A stretch of DNA of 64,000 nt. Source: Psychromonas ossibalaenae ATCC BAA-1528. Its GTDB lineage: Bacteria; Pseudomonadota; Gammaproteobacteria; Enterobacterales; Psychromonadaceae. The notes under the pieces are model-generated. The model made no database searches, was not told where the DNA came from, and was given only the letters and a program-made list of their open reading frames with translations. A program made the position numbers and the translations under genes. Each line of letters begins with the position of its first letter. The first letter of the stretch is position 1. The stretch is from positions 30,466 through 94,465 of the forward strand of contig NZ_KB906983.1 of assembly GCF_000381745.1 (NCBI RefSeq), in the 5' to 3' direction. Of this stretch, positions 57,502 to 64,000 are shown one piece after another.

Positions 57502-57801
57502 TTATGCGACAACTTTTTCTCTGTTTTCAAGGTATTCTTCGACTGACTGCAGCAGAGTTTCATCGGCGACTTTTAAAATGTTAAACATCAGCCAGAGGTG
57601 CGGATCATTGTCATACCAGCGGCGGCGATTACAGTCGAAGGGGAACTCAAAAGCTTTTTCATAAGAAAGCAGGCTTAGGTCATGTTTCTTCACCAGATCT
57701 ATTATCTCTTTTACGATAGGCTCCCTAACTTTCTGATGCATCTCTTTAAATTCATTCAGTTGTTTTCTTAAATTCGGGTGTTTGTCATACCATCTAGTCA
57801 T
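57502..57801 (-). CDS. Uncharacterised 99-aa protein with repeated RWYD motif
   Basis: I do not recognise this small soluble protein. It contains an internal repeat: RWYDKHPNLRKQL at residues 3-15 and RWYDNDPHLWLMF at about 60-72, both of the form RWYD-x-x-P-x-L. The middle is helical and charged. GGAAAA precedes the ATG by seven bases, and the codons look ordinary for this genome. It is an orphan gene at the start of the accessory stretch, with no same-strand neighbour nearby. Confidence 0.7.
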   Translation of the reverse strand: MTRWYDKHPNLRKQLNEFKEMHQKVREPIVKEIIDLVKKHDLSLLSYEKAFEFPFDCNRRRWYDNDPHLWLMFNILKVADETLLQSVEEYLENREKVVA

Positions 57802-58274
57802 TATTGTTTTCCTATTTTTGGGACTATCTATGCTGTTTGAAAACAGATAAAAACGGCTAGGTGGATGCCTTCTGTTTAGAAATAATCTTGTCAGTGCTTG
57901 ATGTTGAAAGATAAATCCTGACTAAGAATCTCTAGAGCCTGTATTGAATGTAGTATAAAAATCCATCAGGAGGCTATTTAGAGTGGTTTTATCAAAAAAA
58001 AATATATTAAAAGGGTGGGCTGCCAGTAAGCATCTTTTAGAGGGGGGGCGGAAGTAGGGCGAATATCGGCAGCAGATAGACGAATTGTTTGAGGATAAAA
58101 TGCAGACTCAGGCAGGAAAGTATATTTTGCAGAACCACGCGATCTACTCGTGATGGATATATACGGGCAAATAGTGATGAAGACCTCGCCCCTGACATTA
58201 TTGACAGGTAAGTATTTGATAAAAATAATGGAACGGTTTATTTTTTGTTAGGGCGATAAAATAAGGGGATTGTT
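57802..58274. other. Intergenic stretch with possible gene remnant
   Basis: About 470 bp without an intact gene. From about 58,045 to 58,155 the plus strand has a 30-codon open segment (reading GEYRQQIDELFEDK onward) closed by stops on both sides, which looks like a fragment of decayed coding sequence. The end holds the leader of the next gene, with AAGGGGA before its ATG. Confidence 0.35.
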
Positions 58275-58640
58275 ATGGTAGCCAATATCTTTGAAGAGAT
58301 TACCAGTGGGTATGCGCTTGAAAAGTATTCAGATAGAAATCGTTTATTGGGGGAAGCTGTTCCCTATATTGGGGAAGCCAGGCAAAGCGCATCGGATCCC
58401 GGCAAGGTTTTTTTGCGCCTGAGTCCCTTATCAAGTAACGGTGAGCTGCTTGAGTTCAAAACCGAAGATGTTTTATTTGCCGAAAATGTAGAAACCGTGG
58501 CCGATAAAGAGGGGGAAACATTTCAGATTGTTAAAATATGGGTTCGTATCGGCAGTATTGGTATCAGACTTGAACCATTCTCCGTACAGGATTATTCAAA
58601 TGTTTTAGACAAAGGTTTTGATGCCTTAACCAATGACTAG
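58275..58640 (+). CDS. Uncharacterised 121-aa protein
   Basis: I do not recognise this protein. It is soluble and slightly acidic, with no signal peptide or membrane segment. The middle is strand-rich (VFLRLSPLSS, EDVLFAENVETV, FQIVKIWVRIGSIGIRLEPF) and might be a small beta-barrel domain. AGGGGA lies seven bases before the ATG and a terminator follows, so it appears to be an intact single-gene unit. The neighbourhood gives no functional clue. Confidence 0.72.
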   Translation: MVANIFEEITSGYALEKYSDRNRLLGEAVPYIGEARQSASDPGKVFLRLSPLSSNGELLEFKTEDVLFAENVETVADKEGETFQIVKIWVRIGSIGIRLEPFSVQDYSNVLDKGFDALTND

Positions 58641-58675
58641 TGAAATAACAAATTAGAATGCTTTCTGCATACAGG

Positions 58676-58706
58676 AAAACCTGCAAAACGCGGGTTTTTT
58701 TATGCC
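58676..58706 (+). terminator. Rho-independent terminator
   Basis: AAAACCTGC pairs with GCGGGTTTT (one G-T wobble) around a short loop, then T run. It lies 36 bases after the stop of the 121-aa gene. Confidence 0.8.
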
Positions 58707-58775
58707 TGAAATTTACCTAAAAGAAGAGAAATACCCCAAGTGTTCGAAGGTGTCTTCTTAGGTATCTGCTGCTTA

Positions 58776-58934
58776 TACCAATTCCACTAAGTAGATGATC
58801 TATTTAGGCGTAAGGAAAATGGATGAAAACAAGACATTGATTACAGTAACTAGTTGTTCTAATTGCAAAATCAATAACGAAGCCAGTATTCATTTTAACA
58901 AGCGTAAATGAATAGATAATTAATGGATTTGGTA
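58776..58934. mobile_element. MITE-like repeat, family A copy 2 (159 bp)
   Basis: Ends TACCAATTCCACTAA and its near-complement ending in TTGGTA are inverted repeats (about 13 of 15). Internal blocks TTTAGGCGTAAGGAAAA and TAACTAG match copy 1 and the sequence at 63,601, but divergence is higher, so it is an older copy. Confidence 0.72.
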
Positions 58935-59247
58935 TTAATGTAAGTGACAAAAACATGAATAAAGGTATTTGAACTATTGAGTGCTGCTGCGTTCGAAGAT
59001 GTACACTTGAGTAAGGAAGCTCCATTGGAGCGGTTATTATTTTGTTGTAATTAGGCCGAAATTTCACTTAATTGTAAGAACGACTTAGGAGTATTCAATG
59101 ATGAGTTTTTTTTAAACTAAGTAAGTGGATAGATAAAATAGAAGAATTTAGTCTGCAGGAAAAGAAAATGCGCAGAGAATATCGTTTAGGCGAAGTCTAT
59201 TATTGATTAGCAGGTGAACTTTGCTTCTATAGGGTATTAAAAACACA
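58935..59247. other. Degenerate intergenic stretch
   Basis: About 310 bp with no intact gene. A plus-strand segment near 59,120-59,205 stays open for about 29 codons (reading KWIDKIEEFSLQEKKMRREY) between stop codons and may be a gene remnant. No ribosome binding site with a proper start was found. Confidence 0.35.
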
Positions 59248-59277
59248 AAAAGGCCGCCGATTCGGCTGCCTTTAGAG
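59248..59277 (-). terminator. Terminator of the carbonic anhydrase-like gene
   Basis: On the minus strand AAAGGCAGCCG pairs with CGGCGGCCTTT (one mismatch) around AAT, followed by a T run. It lies about 70 bases past the stop. Confidence 0.75.
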
Positions 59278-59348
59278 AGTTTGTACAAAGTGGGTATATG
59301 AAAATACCTAAGAGTAGAGTAAAGGTCGGTAATTATATTACCTTGCTA

Positions 59349-60212
59349 TTATTTACCAGACAGTAAATCTGGGTTGGTCACTAGGTTTCTCACGCCATGT
59401 GCATGATCTTCGTCAAATACATTACCTTCAAGCCATTTGCCAACACTTTCAATACTTACTTTAGCAACTTTAGGGCGAACGCTCCAAGATACTTGGAAAG
59501 GTGAGCCTTTTTCATTGTAGCTCGGGCCAGTTGTTGAGCCGCTATATTCCACAGCAGTACCGGTATTATTTGGAATGTTAAGGGCTTGTTGATAACCAGC
59601 TTTTAATCCGTGAGCTGTTAATTCTGAAAAGTTTAATGCATCGGTATCATTAACTAATACGTATACCTGCGTTTCTACACGTAGTTGTGGATTACCAGTT
59701 GATTCATCTAAACAAGCGCCTAATGTTGGACCTGGTTCAACCTGTGCCGTCGAGTGTACATAGTGGACTTCAATAGTATCGCCTGGATATAAATTACCAT
59801 GCTCGCTCGCACCAATATCATTTTTAAGTGGTGCTAATTCAGCCTTGCTTAACTTACCTGAGTAAACATAACCACTATTGTAACCCTGACCATCTCCGTT
59901 ACCTGCATATTTAGTAAATTCACCACCTTTATGTTCAGCATTTTTATGAAAATGTATGTTACATAGATTCATTGATGTATAGGCGGGGCTGTTTCCAAAA
60001 ACACGTTGATTACTTCCTTTTATTGAATCGATATCACGTGGTGATTGCGGGCCAAAACCTTTACCTTTAGTATTTTCAGCTAATTCAGAACGCTGCTTCT
60101 CAATTACTTTATCAGATACTTGCTCATATTTTTCTGAGTGGGAGTCTGCTGCATTTACTACGTTTGGTAATAGTGCGGCCGTGGCACAAAGAATAAATAC
60201 TTGTTTTTTCAT
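59349..60212 (-). CDS. Probable delta-class carbonic anhydrase, secreted
   Basis: A 287-residue exported protein with a signal peptide ending near NVVNAADS (about residue 22). The central motif NLCNIHFHKNAEHKGGEF (about 82-99) has the His-x-His...Glu-His arrangement I associate with bacterial proteins annotated as delta-class carbonic anhydrase; it would bind zinc. A second conserved patch, IEVHYVHSTAQVEPG, supplies another His. Two cysteines (about 84 and 167) could form a disulfide. If correct, it interconverts CO2 and bicarbonate in the periplasm. Assignment is from motif memory, so the class is uncertain. It is a lone gene with its own terminator. Confidence 0.62.
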   Translation of the reverse strand: MKKQVFILCATAALLPNVVNAADSHSEKYEQVSDKVIEKQRSELAENTKGKGFGPQSPRDIDSIKGSNQRVFGNSPAYTSMNLCNIHFHKNAEHKGGEFTKYAGNGDGQGYNSGYVYSGKLSKAELAPLKNDIGASEHGNLYPGDTIEVHYVHSTAQVEPGPTLGACLDESTGNPQLRVETQVYVLVNDTDALNFSELTAHGLKAGYQQALNIPNNTGTAVEYSGSTTGPSYNEKGSPFQVSWSVRPKVAKVSIESVGKWLEGNVFDEDHAHGVRNLVTNPDLLSGK

Positions 60213-60579
60213 GGTGTAGTTTCCTTATACTCATAAAGAGCTAGTGTTATCGAAGGGGCATAAATACTGCAGTACAGTTAGATTGTAAACATACAAGATA
60301 TAAAATATATAATATTTTATATCATAGCTTTAAAATTCATACACTTAATACCAATATGGTAAATAGTCGTTTTCCTGATCACGTACGGTCAAATAGCTGA
60401 ATCTACATTTTTTTTCTATCCAAATACTCATGTCTGCATTATCTTTTCATCAGGTTATTTTGCCGTCTCAATAAATTGAGGATATCCAATAGTTTTTAAA
60501 TCATAAGTAAATAATTAAATATATGAATCTCTTATTTTTAGTTAACGATGATGGAGAAAATTTAATGGAGGTTTAACTA
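60213..60579. other. Divergent intergenic region with AT-rich palindrome
   Basis: About 370 bp between divergent genes. GATATAAAATAT (60,297-60,308) and ATATTTTATATC (60,312-60,323) form a 12-bp perfect inverted repeat with a 3-base gap, about 85 bp upstream of the carbonic anhydrase-like start. At 60,351 ATACCAA resembles a family A repeat end, but the similarity stops after about 25 bases. Promoters for both genes must lie here. Confidence 0.5.
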
Positions 60580-60783
60580 ATGCCAGTTAAAACAAAGATT
60601 ACGGCAGCGAAGATACTATCAGCGCTTACATGGATTTTTGAGATTGAAACAAAGCCGTTAACTATCAAAGAAGTGCTGAACATTGGTGATCACATGAAAC
60701 TATTTAAGCTGGGTGCAGAAGAGGTAGGGTTGTGTTTGAGTATTGGTACGAAAGGCTTTGATGGTGAATACATAATCATTTGA
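60580..60783 (+). CDS. Uncharacterised 67-aa protein
   Basis: A small protein I do not recognise. The sequence reads as two helices and a C-terminal strand pair (ITAAKILSALTWIFEIE, LTIKEVLNIGDHMKLFKL). A good ribosome binding site (GGAGG, eight bases before the ATG) supports that it is translated. No signal peptide or membrane helix. The neighbours give no clue to function. Confidence 0.5.
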   Translation: MPVKTKITAAKILSALTWIFEIETKPLTIKEVLNIGDHMKLFKLGAEEVGLCLSIGTKGFDGEYIII

Positions 60784-60900
60784 TAAAAGTAAGGTAGGAA
60801 TGTAAAGTGCGTTTAATTTATGGTTGATGGGCACCTTCCTGTGGAAGCATGGAAGTTTTCCGTCTAATAAGACGTTATGCATTTAGGAAGAGTCTCGCAA

Positions 60901-61173
60901 ATGATTGAACAATATTTAAGCGCACTTATTATTATTTTTTTGCCAACTAGGCTTGCCAATAAAGTGTTTGGTAGAACTATGTCACCTATTAAGGCTGCTT
61001 TGGCATCGTTTATATCAATATCACTTTTAGTTTTGGCGATTAGTCCTTTAACAATGGGGATTTGGATGGGCTTTATTACTTACATACCTTGTTTAATTTT
61101 TATTTTTCTGGTCGATATATATAAAGCAAAAACAAAAGTGCCTGCTGATAATGAAAATGAGGATATTCAGTAA
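60901..61173 (+). CDS. Uncharacterised small membrane protein, 90 aa
   Basis: A 90-residue protein with hydrophobic helices at about 3-18, 33-51 and 53-72, and an acidic, charged C-terminus (KAKTKVPADNENEDIQ). The ATG at 60,901 follows AGGAAGAG; an in-frame ATG at 60,877 lacks such a site. I do not recognise the family. It lies 117 bp after the 67-aa gene on the same strand, so the two might be co-transcribed. Confidence 0.6.
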   Translation: MIEQYLSALIIIFLPTRLANKVFGRTMSPIKAALASFISISLLVLAISPLTMGIWMGFITYIPCLIFIFLVDIYKAKTKVPADNENEDIQ

Positions 61174-61365
61174 CTACAAAGGCCATAAGGGTCCTGTAAA
61201 TAATTGGCTCTTTTCAAGAATATTGTTGCTAGCTTTTTTATCTACACCTAACTCTTTGTAAAGATTAAAATTGCGGTTATTTTTGTGTTTTCATAACACA
61301 TTGTAATTTAATCGTTAATAGGTGCGACAACAGTTAACTGGAACAGAGCCAAATAATTCTGTGCA

Positions 61366-61403
61366 TCTAAAAATAAAAAGCAGCTCACCATAGGTAAGCT
61401 GCT
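61366..61403 (-). terminator. Rho-independent terminator of the chitinase gene
   Basis: On the minus strand AGCAGCTTACC pairs with GGTGAGCTGCT (one mismatch) around TAT, followed by TTTTATTTTT. It lies 32 bases after the stop. Confidence 0.88.
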
Positions 61404-61434
61404 ATAGCTCGTAAGAATGTTTGTCTATCGGTTA

Positions 61435-63273
61435 TTAATCTTCAATAAAAGTATCAGCAATTTCATTCATTTGCTCAACTTGTACAGGTGCGGTCTCAGC
61501 TTCAGCAGCTCCTACCGCCCAAACCATAACACCACCATACCCTAAAGCTTGTTGCTCTAAAGTTTTTGCTTTGATGGTCTCCATTGATTCAATGAAACGC
61601 CCGGTAGGCCCCCACTGTTCGCCAATCGATACACCCAAAATAATTTTATCTGCATCAAGGTATTGCTCTAGATTGCTTAACGCTATTTTCCAGTCATAAT
61701 CAACACCTTGAATTCCAGCATCATAAGCCATAACCTGATAGCTAGTCAGGTCTATATTATTATCTTTAATACTGCTAAGAACTTTTGTCAATCCGCCCGC
61801 ATAATGTGTTCCGGCTGGGTAGCTGCAGCCTTGTTCGAAAGAACTTACATTTTGGCAAGATGGGTCATCACCCGCAGTGTGCATCCCAGTCAGCATTATT
61901 ATTTTATCTCCGTTATTTGTAGAGTAATGATTGATGGTTTGAGCTATATTCTCAGACCACACCTCGTCCTTTTCCATACCAGCAGGCTCTATATCTATAT
62001 CTACTCCATCTAGAGTGACATAACCTTGTTTTGTATAACTGCCAATATCATTTTTTAAATAAACAGGGAATTTTTCATGGGTTATATCAATGAGGGCATT
62101 GGAAAAACTTTCTACGTTGTTAGTGTCTTTCAATAGATCCCACATGGCATTATAGGTCGCTCCACCAAAAGATAAGACAACATTTGTCTCTGGAGAATGG
62201 TACTTTTTAGAGGTCCAGTTCAAATAGGATGCATCGACCCAGTCGACTACCTCAGGTGTGTTTTCTCCTCGATACTGAAGAAGAGAATCAGAGCCAATCA
62301 CTGTAAAATCATCTATAACTTGAGCAAAAGCCAAATTTATTGTATTTGTTTTATCAGTCAATAAACTCATCTCGGCGTCGCTAGTGCCCCAAGATGTCCA
62401 ATAAGGATTAAAGGTATCTGTCACTTCTGATGGCGTGTAAACTAAAATATTAGAAGTATTACTTACTTCTTGATGGCCAAGCTTCGTCGTGACTTGAGTT
62501 GACACCTTATAATCAGCGTCAGCCAGGCCTCCCTTGATCACGAGAACATAAGGTTGTTCAAGAGCTTGACCAACAATCTCTCCATCAATTAAAAAATCAA
62601 CCTGTGCAATACTATCCTCGGGATTAAAGGTAGTTGTTACCGCTCTAATCGTAATATCCTCTCCAGACTCTATGCGTTCACCATCCAAGGGCTCTAACAT
62701 TCTAATAGCCGGCAGCTCCGTTTCAACGACGGTAATATTGTTACTTTCACCAACCGAACTATTTGATTCATTATCGTCAGCAAACACTAAAATTGAATAT
62801 TTTCCGGCGTTGAGACCCGAATAAGTCGTTTCGTATGGTGCTTCGAGTACTCGTTCAATTAAAGTTTCTTGATTGGCTGCATCAACGATGTAGAAATCAA
62901 CAAAAGCAATACCGGCGTCATTAGGATCTGTAACCTCTGCACTAACCTCAAAATCCTCTTCCGAGCGAACAAATGGAGGCGAGGTTACATCAACTTCAGG
63001 GATAGTCGCCACATCACAGGTTCCTAGGTGATCCCACGCTTCATCTCCATAAAATGTTCCTGGTACGTATGCTGGATCAACACACCAAGGACTATAAGGC
63101 CATTCTCGACATTCATATAAGTTGTCAGCATGTTGAACAAGATCTCCTGATACTGCATTTGGGTAATGATCACTCCATTCCGGCACGTCTGTACAATCAG
63201 CCGCTGATAGTCCGAAAGAGAATATGGCTGCCAGCCCTACTGTTAATCTTAAACTCGTTTTATTTATACTCAT
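61435..63273 (-). CDS. Secreted GH18 chitinase-like protein
   Basis: A 612-residue exported protein. The order is: signal peptide (1-25), a cysteine-rich chitin-binding module (about 26-88; LYECREWPYSPWC fits the CBM5/12/73-type pattern), two Ig-like domains (about 92-184 and 188-280), and a GH18 catalytic domain (about 285-605). The GH18 active site DGVDIDIE is complete, with the acid Glu429. The supporting SFGG (about 368-371) and VMAYD motifs are also intact. It should cleave chitin outside the cell or in the periplasm. It is a lone gene with its own terminator and a 330-bp upstream region. No other chitin genes are in the window. Confidence 0.88.
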   Translation of the reverse strand: MSINKTSLRLTVGLAAIFSFGLSAADCTDVPEWSDHYPNAVSGDLVQHADNLYECREWPYSPWCVDPAYVPGTFYGDEAWDHLGTCDVATIPEVDVTSPPFVRSEEDFEVSAEVTDPNDAGIAFVDFYIVDAANQETLIERVLEAPYETTYSGLNAGKYSILVFADDNESNSSVGESNNITVVETELPAIRMLEPLDGERIESGEDITIRAVTTTFNPEDSIAQVDFLIDGEIVGQALEQPYVLVIKGGLADADYKVSTQVTTKLGHQEVSNTSNILVYTPSEVTDTFNPYWTSWGTSDAEMSLLTDKTNTINLAFAQVIDDFTVIGSDSLLQYRGENTPEVVDWVDASYLNWTSKKYHSPETNVVLSFGGATYNAMWDLLKDTNNVESFSNALIDITHEKFPVYLKNDIGSYTKQGYVTLDGVDIDIEPAGMEKDEVWSENIAQTINHYSTNNGDKIIMLTGMHTAGDDPSCQNVSSFEQGCSYPAGTHYAGGLTKVLSSIKDNNIDLTSYQVMAYDAGIQGVDYDWKIALSNLEQYLDADKIILGVSIGEQWGPTGRFIESMETIKAKTLEQQALGYGGVMVWAVGAAEAETAPVQVEQMNEIADTFIED

Positions 63274-63600
63274 TTTATTTCCTTAAAATTTCATCAAAAA
63301 GAAAATACTACTTTGTGAGTGTGATGTTCACGGCAGGATTGTATCCATAAGTAGGTATTGTTGATAATGAGGTTTTGTTGTTTTTAGGTATAGATTATAT
63401 TTTTAAAAGAAAGATCAAATAAATGTGTGATCAATAATGTTTAACAATCATCTTGATGAGTTGTGAAAAAGGGGATGTTTGAAGTTTTTTGTGTCGTAAT
63501 TACCCTTCTAGTATCATGCTAACCTGAAACTGCTTAATCTAACGGCATTGCACAATGATATGAGTTTTTATTACAACAAAGAAAGTTGTGCTTTAAATTA
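63274..63600. other. Upstream region of the chitinase gene
   Basis: About 330 AT-rich bases with no gene. It should carry the chitinase promoter on the minus strand. No clear operator was found; a GTGA/TCAC pair near 63,316 has the wrong spacing for a CRP site. Confidence 0.4.
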
Positions 63601-63680
63601 TACCAAACTGATTAACTAAATGGTCAGTTTTAGGCGTAGGAAAAATTGATACTAGCAAGGCATTAATTGATGTAACTAGT
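63601..63680. repeat. Family A repeat end shared with the adjacent IS630-type element
   Basis: TACCAAACTGATTAA and the following 65 bases match family A copy 1 (8,192-8,271) with few differences, including ACTAGCAAGGCATTAATTGA. The match stops at AACTAGT, 11 bases before the transposase stop codon. It is best read as the non-coding terminal end of the transposable element. Confidence 0.7.
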
Positions 63681-63691
63681 GCCTTTTCCAA

Positions 63692-64000
63692 TTAATTTTG
63701 ATTAGTTGACTTTATAAGTTTGCCGTGCGCTTTGTTAAGTTTTGAACGTGCGGCATCTACATCGAACATCCAGTTTATCGTTTCTTTTTTCTCATTGCGT
63801 TTAAGCGCCCAAGCGGATAACTCCCGTTTTAATGTATCCATGTCCGGTATGCGCCTGTCCAGACACTGTTTACTCATAACTCCAATCTCTATTTCCGCCA
63901 TATTCAGCCAGCTGGCATGCTTCGGAGTGTAATGAAATTCCAGTTTGTTAAGTATTCTTCGCGCTTCTTCCGGCGGGTGGGCTTTATAAAGTGCCCCTGG
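63692..64000 (-). CDS. IS630-family transposase, C-terminal part
   Basis: The frame is open to the right window edge, giving about 102 codons. It reads as the C-terminus of an IS630-type DDE transposase: KLEFHYTPKHASWLNMAEIE holds the last catalytic acidic residue (Glu in WLNMAEIE), followed by the helical tail (MSKQCLDRRIPD, LKRELSAWALKRNEK, NWMFDVDAARSKL). The rest of the gene lies outside. The 11 bases after its stop run straight into the family A repeat end, so the element's left boundary is probably at 63,601. Confidence 0.88.
   Translation of the reverse strand, partial: PGALYKAHPPEEARRILNKLEFHYTPKHASWLNMAEIEIGVMSKQCLDRRIPDMDTLKRELSAWALKRNEKKETINWMFDVDAARSKLNKAHGKLIKSTNQN

Noticed and set aside
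60351..60380. Possible third family A repeat copy
   Set aside because: Only the ATACCAA end and a few following bases match; no right end was found.
63310..63335. Possible CRP site upstream of the chitinase
   Set aside because: GTGA and TCAC are 9 bases apart rather than the 6 required.

Overview
The window reads as chromosomal DNA of a marine gammaproteobacterium, most like Psychromonas or a close relative. This rests on AT-leaning base composition, protein content and gene order shared with enterics, Vibrio and Alteromonadales (queF-syd, parC-plsC, ybfE-fldA-fur next to ybfF-seqA-pgm). The genus is inference; no search was run. There are no rRNA, tRNA or CRISPR loci that I can see.

Layout. 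1-8.4 kb: end of gltB, gltD, then a lysine riboswitch in front of an NhaC-type lysine transporter (lysW), and a FAD-dependent oxidoreductase. 8.4-21.1 kb: a cyclic-di-GMP-rich stretch (a PAS-GGDEF cyclase, a GGEEF cyclase, and a TPR protein ending in a degenerate GGDEF fold) mixed with a 2-hydroxyacid dehydrogenase, an unknown membrane-anchored protein, xni, ppnN and queF. 21.2-29.7 kb: housekeeping genes syd, ubiK, a DUF2750 gene, rraB, plsC, parC, a DASS transporter and hemL. 29.8-38.4 kb: clcA, a DUF6776-like protein, erpA, an RND efflux pair, a TRIC-type channel and a periplasmic rhodanese. 38.6-47 kb: glgX, argA and a TAXI-TRAP transporter with two binding proteins. 47-57.3 kb: fur, fldA, ybfE, a DUF2788 gene, ybfF, seqA, pgm, glgP, a YfcZ-like gene and a DEAD-box helicase. 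57.4-64 kb: a looser accessory region with orphan small genes, a probable delta-class carbonic anhydrase, a secreted GH18 chitinase, degenerate sequence, and an IS630-type transposase cut by the window edge.

Functional links. pgm, glgP and glgX together cover glycogen and maltodextrin breakdown to glucose-6-phosphate. gltBD, argA and the TAXI-TRAP system suggest a glutamate theme, but the TRAP substrate is not shown by the sequence. fur and fldA pair iron sensing with an iron-free electron carrier.

Most unusual observations. (1) Several neighbouring + strand genes between 31 and 38 kb (clcA, the RND pump, the TRIC channel, and less clearly the membrane-fusion gene) are each followed by a decayed copy of their own 3' coding end, offset by about 60-100 bp. 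(2) Two families of MITE-like repeats are present. One, about 160 bp, shares its terminal 80 bp with the non-coding end of the IS630-type element at the right edge, which looks like its autonomous parent. (3) Glycogen phosphorylase has a histone-H1-like Lys/Ala tail and a long structured leader. (4) The lysine riboswitch is about 160 nt away from a terminator placed next to the lysW start.
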